Shown piece after piece: positions 24,771 through 38,914 of a stretch of DNA of 64,000 bases; the stretch's first letter is position 1, and the number at the start of each line of letters is the position of its first letter. A program made the position numbers and the translations under genes. Under the pieces are notes generated by a model that saw only the letters and a list, made by a program, of their open reading frames with translations, made no database searches and was not told where the DNA came from. Source of the DNA: Azolla caroliniana (taxonomy: Eukaryota > Polypodiophyta); assembly GCA_043228905.1 (NCBI GenBank), contig JBHGNT010000026.1, positions 124,001 to 188,000 of the forward strand. The letters run 5' to 3'.

Positions 24771-27700
24771 ATATAGAATTAAAAAATCAAGATTTTGACA
24801 CTCAGGTCGAGAGACATGACGAAATTACCAAATTTGAGGAGTGAGTTGAGAGAAGCCCTTGAGTAAATTAAAATGTTCATACCTAGCGAGTGTGATATCG
24901 GAATTTTGTGTACAAACATGCGAATCGAAGCTAACAACGCTAGCTATCATATGGAATTGAAAAATCAAGATTTTGAAACTCAGTTCGAGAGACATGACGA
25001 AATTAGCAAATTTGAGGAGTGAGTTGAGAGAAGCCCTTGAGTAAATAAAAATGTTCATACCTAGCTCGTGTGATATCGGATTTTTGTGTACAAACATGCG
25101 AATCGAAGCTAACAACGCTAGCTATGACATGGAATTAAAAAATCAAGATTATGAAACTCAGGTCGAGAGACATGACGAAATTACCAAATTTGAGGAGGGA
25201 GTTAAGAAGAGCTATTAGGTAAATTAAAATGTTCATACCTGGCTCGTGTGATATCGGATTTTTGTGTTCAAACATGCGAATCGAAGCTAACAACGCTAGC
25301 TATGATATAGAATTAAAAAATCAAGATTTTGACACTCAGGTCGAGAGACATGACGAAATTACCAAATTTGAGGAGTGAGTTGAGAGGAGCCCTTGAGTAA
25401 ATTAAAATGTTCATACATAGCGAGTGTGATATCGGATTTTTGTGTACAAACATGCGAATCGAAGCTAACAACGCTAGCTATGATATGGAATTAAAAAATC
25501 AAGATTTTGAAACTAAGGTCGAGAGACATGACGAAATTACCAAATTTGAGGAGGGAGTTGAGAGGGGCCCTTGAGTAAATAAAAATGTTCATACCTAGCG
25601 AGTGTGATATCGGAATTTTGTGTTCAAACATGCGAATCGAAGCTAACAACGCTAGCTATGATCTAGAATTAAAAAAGCAAGATTTTGAAACTCAGGTCGA
25701 GAGTCATGACGGAATTACCAAATTTGAGGAGTGAGTTGAGAGGAGCCCTTGAGTAAATTAAAATGTTCATACCTAGCGAGTGTGATATCGGATTTTTGTG
25801 TACAAACATGCGAATCGAAGCTAACAACGCTAGCTATGATATGGAATTGAAAAATCAAGATTTTGAAACTCAGGTCGAGAGACATGACGAAATTAGCAAA
25901 TTTGAGGAGTGAGTTGAGAGAAGCCCTTGAGTAAATTAAAATGTTCATACCTAGCGAGTGTGATATCGGAATTTTGTGTACAAACATGCGAATCGAAGCT
26001 AACAACGCTAGCTATGATATGGAATTAAAAAATCAAGATTTTGAAACTCAGGTCGAGAGACATGACGAAATTAGCAAATTTGAGGAGTGAGTTGAGAGGA
26101 GCCCTTGAGTAAATAAAAATGTTCATACCTAGCTCGTGTGATATCGGATTTTTGTGTACAAACATGCGAATCGAAGCTAACAACGCTAGCTATGACATGG
26201 AATTAAAAAATCAAGATTATGAAACTCAGGTCGAGAGACATGACGAAATTACCAAATTTGAGGAGGGAGTTAAGAAGAGCTATTAGGTAAATTAAAATGT
26301 TCATACCTGGCTCGTGTGATATCGGATTTTTGTGTTCAAACATGCGAATCGAAGCTAACAACGCTAGCTATGACATGGAATTAAAAAATCAAGATTATGA
26401 AACTCAGGTCGAGAGACATGACGAAATTACCAAATTTGAGGAGGGAGTTAAGAAGAGCTATTAGGTAAATTAAAATGTTCATACCTGGCTCGTGTGATAT
26501 CGGATTTTTGTGTTCAAACATGCGAATCGAAGCTAACAACGCTAGCTATGATATAGAATTAAAAAATCAAGATTTTGACACTCAGGTCGAGAGACATGAC
26601 GAAATTACCAAATTTGAGGAGTGAGTTGAGAGGAGCCCTTGAGTAAATTAAAATGTTCATACATAGCGAGTGTGATATCGGATTTTTGTGTACAAACATG
26701 CGAATCGAAGCTAACAACGCTAGCTATGATATGGAATTAAAAAATCAAGATTTTGAAACTAAGGTCGAGAGACATGACGAAATTACCAAATTTGAGGAGG
26801 GAGTTGAGAGGGGCCCTTGAGTAAATAAAAATGTTCATACCTAGCGAGTGTGATATCGGAATTTTGTGTTCAAACATGCGAATCGAAGCTAACAACGCTA
26901 GCTATGATCTAGAATTAAAAAAGCAAGATTTTGAAACTCAGGTCGAGAGTCATGACGGAATTACCAAATTTGAGGAGTGAGTTGAGAGGAGCCCTTGAGT
27001 AAATTAAAATGTTCATACCTAGCGAGTGTGATATCGGATTTTTGTGTACAAACATGCGAATCGAAGCTAACAACGCTAGCTATGATATGGACTTAAAAAA
27101 TCAAGATTTTGAAAGTCAGGTCGAGAGACATGACGAAATTACCAACTTTGAGGAGTGAGTTGAGATGAGCCCTTGAGTATATTAAAATGGTCATACCTAG
27201 CGAGTGTGATATCGGATTTTTGTGTTCAAACATGCGAATCGAAGCCAACAACGCTAGCTATGATATGGAATTAAAAAATCAAGATTTTGAAACTCAGGTC
27301 GAGAGACATGACGAAATTAGCAAATTTGAGGAGTGAGTTGAGAGGAGCCCTTGAGTAAATTAAAATGTTCATACATAGCGAGTGTGATATCGGATTTTTG
27401 TGTACAAACATGCGAATCGAAGCTAACAACGCTAGCTATGATATGGAATTAAAAAATCAAGATTTTGACACTCAGGTCGAGAGACATGACGAAATTACCA
27501 AATTTGAGGAGTGAGTTGAGAGGAGCCCTTGAGTAAATTAAAATGGTCATACCTAGCGAGTGTGATATCGGATTTTTGTGTACAAACATGCGAATCGAAG
27601 CTAACAACGCTAGCTATGACATGGAATTAAAAAATCAAGATTATGAAACTCAGGTCGAGAGACATGACGAAATTACCAAATTTGAGGAGGGAGTTAAGAA

Positions 27701-30700
27701 GAGCTATTAGGTAAATTAAAATGTTCATACCTGGCTCGTGTGATATCGGATTTTTGTGTTCAAACATGCGAATCGAAGCTAACAACGCTAGCTATGATAT
27801 AGAATTAAAAAATCAAGATTTTGACACTCAGGTCGAGAGACATGACGAAATTACCAAATTTGAGGAGTGAGTTGAGAGGAGCCCTTGAGTAAATTAAAAT
27901 GTTCATACATAGCGAGTGTGATATCGGATTTTTGTGTACAAACATGCGAATCGAAGCTAACAACGCTAGCTATGATATGGAATTAAAAAATCAAGATTTT
28001 GAAACTAAGGTCGAGAGACATGACGAAATTACCAAATTTGAGGAGGGAGTTGAGAGGGGCCCTTGAGTAAATAAAAATGTTCATACCTAGCGAGTGTGAT
28101 ATCGGAATTTTGTGTTCAAACATGCGAATCGAAGCTAACAACGCTAGCTATGATCTAGAATTAAAAAAGCAAGATTTTGAAACTCAGGTCGAGAGTCATG
28201 ACGGAATTAGCAAATTTGAGGAGTGAGTTGAGAGGAGCCCTTGAGTAAATTAAAATGGTCATACCTAGCGAGTGTGATATCGGATTTTTGTGTACAAACA
28301 TGCGAATCGAAGCTAACAACGCTAGCTATGATATGGAATTGAAAAATCAAGATTTTGAAACTCAGGTCGAGAGACATGACGAAATTAGCAAATTTGAGGA
28401 GTGAGTTGAGAGAAGCCCTTGAGTAAATTAAAATGTTCATACCTAGCGAGTGTGATATCGGAATTTTGTGTACAAACATGCGAATCGAAGCTAACAACGC
28501 TAGCTATCATATGGAATTGAAAAATCAAGATTTTGAAACTCAGTTCGAGAGACATGACGAAATTAGCAAATTTGAGGAGTGAGTTGAGAGAAGCCCTTGA
28601 GTAAATTAAAATGTTCATACCTAGCTCGTGTGATATCGGATTTTTGTGTACAAACATGCGAATCGAAGCTAACAACGCTAGCTATGACATGGAATTAAAA
28701 AATCAAGATTATGAAACTCAGGTCGAGAGACATGACGAAATTACCAAATTTGAGGAGGGAGTTAAGAAGAGCTATTAGGTAAATTAAAATGTTCATACCT
28801 GGCTCGTGTGATATCGGATTTTTGTGTTCAAACATGCGAATCGAAGCTAACAACGCTAGCTATGATATAGAATTAAAAAATCAAGATTTTGACACTCAGG
28901 TCGAGAGACATGACGAAATTACCAAATTTGAGGAGTGAGTTGAGAGGAGCCCTTGAGTAAATTAAAATGTTCATACATAGCGAGTGTGATATCGGATTTT
29001 TGTGTACAAACATGCGAATCGAAGCTAACAACGCTAGCTATGATATGGAATTAAAAAATCAAGATTTTGAAACTAAGGTCGAGAGACATGACGAAATTAC
29101 CAAATTTGAGGAGGGAGTTGAGAGGGGCCCTTGAGTAAATAAAAATGTTCATACCTAGCGAGTGTGATATCGGAATTTTGTGTTCAAACATGCGAATCGA
29201 AGCTAACAACGCTAGCTATGATCTAGAATTAAAAAAGCAAGATTTTGAAACTCAGGTCGAGAGTCATGACGGAATTACCAAATTTGAGGAGTGAGTTGAG
29301 AGGAGCCCTTGAGTAAATTAAAATGTTCATACCTAGCGAGTGTGATATCGGATTTTTGTGTACAAACATGCGAATCGAAGCTAACAACGCTAGCTATGAT
29401 ATGGAATTGAAAAATCAAGATTTTGAAACTCAGGTCGAGAGACATGACGAAATTAGCAAATTTGAGGAGTGAGTTGAGAGAAGCCCTTGAGTAAATTAAA
29501 ATGTTCATACCTAGCGAGTGTGATATCGGAATTTTGTGTACAAACATGCGAATCGAAGCTAACAACGCTAGCTATGATATGGAATTAAAAAATCAAGATT
29601 TTGAAACTCAGGTCGAGAGACATGACGAAATTAGCAAATTTGAGGAGTGAGTTGAGAGGAGCCCTTGAGTAAATAAAAATGTTCATACCTAGCTCGTGTG
29701 ATATCGGATTTTTGTGTACAAACATGCGAATCGAAGCTAACAACGCTAGCTATGACATGGAATTAAAAAATCAAGATTATGAAACTCAGGTCGAGAGACA
29801 TGACGAAATTACCAAATTTGAGGAGGGAGTTAAGAAGAGCTATTAGGTAAATTAAAATGTTCATACCTGGCTCGTGTGATATCGGATTTTTGTGTTCAAA
29901 CATGCGAATCGAAGCTAACAACGCTAGCTATGACATGGAATTAAAAAATCAAGATTATGAAACTCAGGTCGAGAGACATGACGAAATTACCAAATTTGAG
30001 GAGGGAGTTAAGAAGAGCTATTAGGTAAATTAAAATGTTCATACCTGGCTCGTGTGATATCGGATTTTTGTGTTCAAACATGCGAATCGAAGCTAACAAC
30101 GCTAGCTATGATATAGAATTAAAAAATCAAGATTTTGACACTCAGGTCGAGAGACATGACGAAATTACCAAATTTGAGGAGTGAGTTGAGAGGAGCCCTT
30201 GAGTAAATTAAAATGTTCATACATAGCGAGTGTGATATCGGATTTTTGTGTACAAACATGCGAATCGAAGCTAACAACGCTAGCTATGATATGGAATTAA
30301 AAAATCAAGATTTTGAAACTAAGGTCGAGAGACATGACGAAATTACCAAATTTGAGGAGGGAGTTGAGAGGGGCCCTTGAGTAAATAAAAATGTTCATAC
30401 CTAGCGAGTGTGATATCGGAATTTTGTGTTCAAACATGCGAATCGAAGCTAACAACGCTAGCTATGATCTAGAATTAAAAAAGCAAGATTTTGAAACTCA
30501 GGTCGAGAGTCATGACGGAATTACCAAATTTGAGGAGTGAGTTGAGAGGAGCCCTTGAGTAAATTAAAATGTTCATACCTAGCGAGTGTGATATCGGATT
30601 TTTGTGTACAAACATGCGAATCGAAGCTAACAACGCTAGCTATGATATGGACTTAAAAAATCAAGATTTTGAAAGTCAGGTCGAGAGACATGACGAAATT

Positions 30701-33700
30701 ACCAACTTTGAGGAGTGAGTTGAGATGAGCCCTTGAGTATATTAAAATGGTCATACCTAGCGAGTGTGATATCGGATTTTTGTGTTCAAACATGCGAATC
30801 GAAGCCAACAACGCTAGCTATGATATGGAATTAAAAAATCAAGATTTTGAAACTCAGGTCGAGAGACATGACGAAATTAGCAAATTTGAGGAGTGAGTTG
30901 AGAGGAGCCCTTGAGTAAATTAAAATGGTCATACCTAGCGAGTGTGATATCGGATTTTTGTGTACAAACATGCGAATCGAAGCTAACAACGCTAGCTATG
31001 ACATGGAATTAAAAAATCAAGATTATGAAACTCAGGTCGAGAGACATGACGAAATTACCAAATTTGAGGAGGGAGTTAAGAAGAGCTATTAGGTAAATTA
31101 AAATGTTCATACCTGGCTCGTGTGATATCGGATTTTTGTGTTCAAACATGCGAATCGAAGCTAACAACGCTAGCTATGATATAGAATTAAAAAATCAAGA
31201 TTTTGACACTCAGGTCGAGAGACATGACGAAATTACCAAATTTGAGGAGTGAGTTGAGAGGAGCCCTTGAGTAAATTAAAATGTTCATACATAGCGAGTG
31301 TGATATCGGATTTTTGTGTACAAACATGCGAATCGAAGCTAACAACGCTAGCTATGATATGGAATTAAAAAATCAAGATTTTGAAACTAAGGTCGAGAGA
31401 CATGACGAAATTACCAAATTTGAGGAGGGAGTTGAGAGGGGCCCTTGAGTAAATAAAAATGTTCATACCTAGCGAGTGTGATATCGGAATTTTGTGTTCA
31501 AACATGCGAATCGAAGCTAACAACGCTAGCTATGATCTAGAATTAAAAAAGCAAGATTTTGAAACTCAGGTCGAGAGTCATGACGGAATTACCAAATTTG
31601 AGGAGTGAGTTGAGAGGAGCCCTTGAGTAAATTAAAATGTTCATACCTAGCGAGTGTGATATCGGATTTTTGTGTACAAACATGCGAATCGAAGCTAACA
31701 ACGCTAGCTATGATATGGAATTGAAAAATCAAGATTTTGAAACTCAGGTCGAGAGACATGACGAAATTAGCAAATTTGAGGAGTGAGTTGAGAGAAGCCC
31801 TTGAGTAAATTAAAATGTTCATACCTAGCGAGTGTGATATCGGAATTTTGTGTACAAACATGCGAATCGAAGCTAACAACGCTAGCTATGATATGGAATT
31901 GAAAAATCAAGATTTTGAAACTCAGGTCGAGAGACATGACGAAATTAGCAAATTTGAGGAGTGAGTTGAGAGGAGCCCTTGAGTAAATAAAAATGTTCAT
32001 ACCTAGCTCGTGTGATATCGGATTTTTGTGTACAAACATGCGAATCGAAGCTAACAACGCTAGCTATGACATGGAATTAAAAAATCAAGATTATGAAACT
32101 CAGGTCGAGAGACATGACGAAATTACCAAATTTGAGGAGGGAGTTAAGAAGAGCTATTAGGTAAATTAAAATGTTCATACCTGGCTCGTGTGATATCGGA
32201 TTTTTGTGTTCAAACATGCGAATCGAAGCTAACAACGCTAGCTATGACATGGAATTAAAAAATCAAGATTATGAAACTCAGGTCGAGAGACATGACGAAA
32301 TTACCAAATTTGAGGAGGGAGTTAAGAAGAGCTATTAGGTAAATTAAAATGTTCATACCTGGCTCGTGTGATATCGGATTTTTGTGTTCAAACATGCGAA
32401 TCGAAGCTAACAACGCTAGCTATGATATAGAATTAAAAAATCAAGATTTTGACACTCAGGTCGAGAGACATGACGAAATTACCAAATTTGAGGAGTGAGT
32501 TGAGAGGAGCCCTTGAGTAAATTAAAATGTTCATACATAGCGAGTGTGATATCGGATTTTTGTGTACAAACATGCGAATCGAAGCTAACAACGCTAGCTA
32601 TGATATGGAATTAAAAAATCAAGATTTTGAAACTAAGGTCGAGAGACATGACGAAATTACCAAATTTGAGGAGGGAGTTGAGAGGGGCCCTTGAGTAAAT
32701 AAAAATGTTCATACCTAGCGAGTGTGATATCGGAATTTTGTGTTCAAACATGCGAATCGAAGCTAACAACGCTAGCTATGATCTAGAATTAAAAAAGCAA
32801 GATTTTGAAACTCAGGTCGAGAGTCATGACGGAATTACCAAATTTGAGGAGTGAGTTGAGAGGAGCCCTTGAGTAAATTAAAATGTTCATACCTAGCGAG
32901 TGTGATATCGGATTTTTGTGTACAAACATGCGAATCGAAGCTAACAACGCTAGCTATGATATGGACTTAAAAAATCAAGATTTTGAAAGTCAGGTCGAGA
33001 GACATGACGAAATTACCAACTTTGAGGAGTGAGTTGAGATGAGCCCTTGAGTATATTAAAATGGTCATACCTAGCGAGTGTGATATCGGATTTTTGTGTT
33101 CAAACATGCGAATCGAAGCCAACAACGCTAGCTATGATATGGAATTAAAAAATCAAGATTTTGAAACTCAGGTCGAGAGACATGACGAAATTAGCAAATT
33201 TGAGGAGTGAGTTGAGAGGAGCCCTTGAGTAAATTAAAATGGTCATACCTAGCGAGTGTGATATCGGATTTTTGTGTACAAACATGCGAATCGAAGCTAA
33301 CAACGCTAGCTATGACATGGAATTAAAAAATCAAGATTATGAAACTCAGGTCGAGAGACATGACGAAATTACCAAATTTGAGGAGGGAGTTAAGAAGAGC
33401 TATTAGGTAAATTAAAATGTTCATACCTGGCTCGTGTGATATCGGATTTTTGTGTTCAAACATGCGAATCGAAGCTAACAACGCTAGCTATGATATAGAA
33501 TTAAAAAATCAAGATTTTGACACTCAGGTCGAGAGACATGACGAAATTACCAAATTTGAGGAGTGAGTTGAGAGGAGCCCTTGAGTAAATTAAAATGTTC
33601 ATACATAGCGAGTGTGATATCGGATTTTTGTGTACAAACATGCGAATCGAAGCTAACAACGCTAGCTATGATATGGAATTAAAAAATCAAGATTTTGAAA

Positions 33701-35170
33701 CTAAGGTCGAGAGACATGACGAAATTACCAAATTTGAGGAGGGAGTTGAGAGGGGCCCTTGAGTAAATAAAAATGTTCATACCTAGCGAGTGTGATATCG
33801 GAATTTTGTGTTCAAACATGCGAATCGAAGCTAACAACGCTAGCTATGATCTAGAATTAAAAAAGCAAGATTTTGAAACTCAGGTCGAGAGTCATGACGG
33901 AATTACCAAATTTGAGGAGTGAGTTGAGAGGAGCCCTTGAGTAAATTAAAATGTTCATACCTAGCGAGTGTGATATCGGATTTTTGTGTACAAACATGCG
34001 AATCGAAGCTAACAACGCTAGCTATGATATGGAATTGAAAAATCAAGATTTTGAAACTCAGGTCGAGAGACATGACGAAATTAGCAAATTTGAGGAGTGA
34101 GTTGAGAGGAGCCCTTGAGTAAATTAAAATGGTCATACCTAGCGAGTGTGATATCGGATTTTTGTGTACAAACATGCGAATCGAAGCTAACAACGCTAGC
34201 TATGACATGGAATTAAAAAATCAAGATTATGAAACTCAGGTCGAGAGACATGACGAAATTACCAAATTTGAGGAGGGAGTTAAGAAGAGCTATTAGGTAA
34301 ATTAAAATGTTCATACCTGGCTCGTGTGATATCGGATTTTTGTGTTCAAACATGCGAATCGAAGCTAACAACGCTAGCTATGATATAGAATTAAAAAATC
34401 AAGATTTTGACACTCAGGTCGAGAGACATGACGAAATTACCAAATTTGAGGAGTGAGTTGAGAGGAGCCCTTGAGTAAATTAAAATGTTCATACATAGCG
34501 AGTGTGATATCGGATTTTTGTGTACAAACATGCGAATCGAAGCTAACAACGCTAGCTATGATATGGAATTAAAAAATCAAGATTTTGAAACTAAGGTCGA
34601 GAGACATGACGAAATTACCAAATTTGAGGAGGGAGTTGAGAGGGGCCCTTGAGTAAATAAAAATGTTCATACCTAGCGAGTGTGATATCGGAATTTTGTG
34701 TTCAAACATGCGAATCGAAGCTAACAACGCTAGCTATGATCTAGAATTAAAAAAGCAAGATTTTGAAACTCAGGTCGAGAGTCATGACGGAATTACCAAA
34801 TTTGAGGAGTGAGTTGAGAGGAGCCCTTGAGTAAATTAAAATGTTCATACCTAGCGAGTGTGATATCGGATTTTTGTGTACAAACATGCGAATCGAAGCT
34901 AACAACGCTAGCTATGATATGGAATTGAAAAATCAAGATTTTGAAACTCAGGTCGAGAGACATGACGAAATTAGCAAATTTGAGGAGTGAGTTGAGAGAA
35001 GCCCTTGAGTAAATTAAAATGTTCATACCTAGCGAGTGTGATATCGGAATTTTGTGTACAAACATGCGAATCGAAGCTAACAACGCTAGCTATGATATGG
35101 AATTGAAAAATCAAGATTTTGAAACTCAGGTCGAGAGACATGACGAAATTAGCAAATTTGAGGAGTGAGT

Positions 35171-36950
35171 TGAGAGGAGCCCTTGAGTAAATAAAAATGT
35201 TCATACCTAGCTCGTGTGATATCGGATTTTTGTGTACAAACATGCGAATCGAAGCTAACAACGCTAGCTATGACATGGAATTAAAAAATCAAGATTATGA
35301 AACTCAGGTCGAGAGACATGACGAAATTACCAAATTTGAGGAGGGAGTTAAGAAGAGCTATTAGGTAAATTAAAATGTTCATACCTGGCTCGTGTGATAT
35401 CGGATTTTTGTGTTCAAACATGCGAATCGAAGCTAACAACGCTAGCTATGATATAGAATTAAAAAATCAAGATTTTGACACTCAGGTCGAGAGACATGAC
35501 GAAATTACCAAATTTGAGGAGTGAGTTGAGAGGAGCCCTTGAGTAAATTAAAATGTTCATACATAGCGAGTGTGATATCGGATTTTTGTGTACAAACATG
35601 CGAATCGAAGCTAACAACGCTAGCTATGATATAGAATTAAAAAATCAAGATTTTGACACTCAGGTCGAGAGACATGACGAAATTACCAAATTTGAGGAGT
35701 GAGTTGAGAGGAGCCCTTGAGTAAATTAAAATGTTCATACATAGCGAGTGTGATATCGGATTTTTGTGTACAAACATGCGAATCGAAGATAACAACGCTA
35801 GCTATGATATGGAATTAAAAAATCAAGATTTTGAAACTAAGGTCGAGAGACATGACGAAATTACCAAATTTGAGGAGTGAGTTGAGAGGAGCCCTTGAGT
35901 ATATTAAAATGGTCATACCTAGCGAGTGTGATATTGGATTTTTGTGTTCAAACATGCGAATCGAAGCCAACAACGCTAGCTATGATATGGAATTAAAAAA
36001 TCAAGATTTTGAAACTCAGGTCGAGAGACATGACGAAATTAGCAAATTTGAGGAGTGAGTTGAGAGGAGCCCTTGAGTAAATAAAAATGTTCATACCTAG
36101 CTCGTGTGATATCGGATTTTTGTGTACAAACATGCGAATCGAAGCTAACAACGCTAGCTATGACATGGAATTAAAAAATCAAGATTATGAAACTCAGGTC
36201 GAGAGACATGACGAAATTACCAAATTTGAGGAGGGAGTTAAGAAGAGCTATTAGGTAAATTAAAATGTTCATACCTGGCTCGTGTGATATCGGATTTTTG
36301 TGTTCAAACATGCGAATCGAAGCTAACAACGCTAGCTATGATATAGAATTAAAAAATCAAGATTTTGACACTCAGGTCGAGAGACATGACGAAATTACCA
36401 AATTTGAGGAGTGAGTTGAGAGGAGCCCTTGAGTAAATTAAAATGTTCATACATAGCGAGTGTGATATCGGATTTTTGTGTACAAACATGCGAATCGAAG
36501 CTAACAACGCTAGCTATGATATAGAATTAAAAAATCAAGATTTTGACACTCAGGTCGAGAGACATGACGAAATTACCAAATTTGAGGAGTGAGTTGAGAG
36601 GAGCCCTTGAGTAAATTAAAATGTTCATACATAGCGAGTGTGATATCGGATTTTTGTGTACAAACATGCGAATCGAAGATAACAACGCTAGCTATGATAT
36701 GGAATTAAAAAATCAAGATTTTGAAACTAAGGTCGAGAGACATGACGAAATTACCAAATTTGAGGAGGGAGTTGAGAGGAGCCCTTGAGTATATTAAAAT
36801 GGTCATACCTAGCGAGTGTGATATTGGATTTTTGTGTTCAAACATGCGAATCGAAGCCAACAACGCTAGCTATGATATGGAATTAAAAAATCAAGATTTT
36901 GAAACTCAGGTCGAGAGACATGACGAAATTAGCAAATTTGAGGAGTGAGT
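35171..36950 (+). repeat. Five-monomer (890-bp) tandem duplication
   Basis: Two consecutive 890-bp blocks have the same monomer order. The rare gaagataaca variant is at 35,786 and 36,676, the gacatgg/gattatga monomer at 35,271 and 36,161, and the rare tgatattgga form near 35,928 and 36,818. I saw one clear difference, gaggagtga against gaggaggga near 35,872 and 36,762. The same block also occurs once at about 38.9-39.3 kb and about 42.5-42.9 kb, which makes it a donor-like module at the edge of the modular domain. Confidence 0.75.
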
Positions 36951-38914
36951 TGAGAGGAGCCCTTGAGTAAATTAAAATGGTCATACCTGGGTCGTGTGAT
37001 ATCGGATTTTTGTGTTCAAACATGCGAATCGAAGCTAACAACGCTAGCTATGATATGGACTTAAAAAATCAAGATTTTGAAAGTCAGGTCGAGAGACATG
37101 ACGAAATTACCAACTTTGAGGAGTGAGTTGAGATGAGCCCTTGAGTATATTAAAATGGTCATACCTAGCGAGTGTGATATCGGATTTTTGTGTTCAAACA
37201 TGCGAATCGAAGCCAACAACGCTAGCTATGATATGGAATTAAAAAATCAAGATTTTGAAACTCAGGTCGAGAGACATGACGAAATTAGCAAATTTGAGGA
37301 GTGAGTTGAGAGGAGCCCTTGAGTAAATTAAAATGGTCATACCTAGCGAGTGTGATATCGGATTTTTGTGTACAAACATGCGAATCGAAGCTAACAACGC
37401 TAGCTATGACATGGAATTAAAAAATCAAGATTATGAAACTCAGGTCGAGAGACATGACGAAATTACCAAATTTGAGGAGGGAGTTAAGAAGAGCTATTAG
37501 GTAAATTAAAATGTTCATACCTGGCTCGTGTGATATCGGATTTTTGTGTTCAAACATGCGAATCGAAGCTAACAACGCTAGCTATGATATAGAATTAAAA
37601 AATCAAGATTTTGACACTCAGGTCGAGAGACATGACGAAATTACCAAATTTGAGGAGTGAGTTGAGAGGAGCCCTTGAGTAAATTAAAATGTTCATACAT
37701 AGCGAGTGTGATATCGGATTTTTGTGTACAAACATGCGAATCGAAGCTAACAACGCTAGCTATGATATGGAATTAAAAAATCAAGATTTTGAAACTAAGG
37801 TCGAGAGACATGACGAAATTACCAAATTTGAGGAGGGAGTTGAGAGGGGCCCTTGAGTAAATAAAAATGTTCATACCTAGCGAGTGTGATATCGGAATTT
37901 TGTGTTCAAACATGCGAATCGAAGCTAACAACGCTAGCTATGATCTAGAATTAAAAAAGCAAGATTTTGAAACTCAGGTCGAGAGTCATGACGGAATTAC
38001 CAAATTTGAGGAGTGAGTTGAGAGGAGCCCTTGAGTAAATTAAAATGTTCATACCTAGCGAGTGTGATATCGGATTTTTGTGTACAAACATGCGAATCGA
38101 AGCTAACAACGCTAGCTATGATATGGAATTGAAAAATCAAGATTTTGAAACTCAGGTCGAGAGACATGACGAAATTAGCAAATTTGAGGAGTGAGTTGAG
38201 AGAAGCCCTTGAGTAAATTAAAATGTTCATACCTAGCGAGTGTGATATCGGAATTTTGTGTACAAACATGCGAATCGAAGCTAACAACGCTAGCTATGAT
38301 ATGGAATTGAAAAATCAAGATTTTGAAACTCAGGTCGAGAGACATGACGAAATTAGCAAATTTGAGGAGTGAGTTGAGAGGAGCCCTTGAGTAAATAAAA
38401 ATGTTCATACCTAGCTCGTGTGATATCGGATTTTTGTGTACAAACATGCGAATCGAAGCTAACAACGCTAGCTATGACATGGAATTAAAAAATCAAGATT
38501 ATGAAACTCAGGTCGAGAGACATGACGAAATTACCAAATTTGAGGAGGGAGTTAAGAAGAGCTATTAGGTAAATTAAAATGTTCATACCTGGCTCGTGTG
38601 ATATCGGATTTTTGTGTTCAAACATGCGAATCGAAGCTAACAACGCTAGCTATGATATAGAATTAAAAAATCAAGATTTTGACACTCAGGTCGAGAGACA
38701 TGACGAAATTACCAAATTTGAGGAGTGAGTTGAGAGGAGCCCTTGAGTAAATTAAAATGTTCATACATAGCGAGTGTGATATCGTATTTTTGTGTACAAA
38801 CATGCGAATCGAAGCTAACAACGCTAGCTATGATATAGAATTAAAAAATCAAGATTTTGACACTCAGGTCGAGAGACATGACGAAATTACCAAATTTGAG
38901 GAGTGAGTTGAGAG

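Larger units (their letters stand above)
20401..38914 (+). repeat. Modular HOR domain of 6- and 7-monomer cassettes (13-monomer units)
   Basis: A boundary monomer containing aggggccctt, followed by a ctagaatt/aagcaag monomer, recurs at 20,401, 22,181, 23,249, 25,563, 26,809, 28,055, 29,123, 30,369, 31,437, 32,683, 33,751, 34,641 and 37,845. The spacings are 10, 6, 13, 7, 7, 6, 7, 6, 7, 6, 5 and 18 monomers. Three cassette contents can be told apart: one with two consecutive gacatgg/gattatga monomers, one with a gaaagtcagg monomer (27,111, 30,671, 32,985, 37,079), and one with cagttcgaga (22,667, 24,981, 28,541). From 29,123 to 33,751 the first two alternate as 7+6, giving two consecutive 2,314-bp units. 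No gene is seen. Confidence 0.85.
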
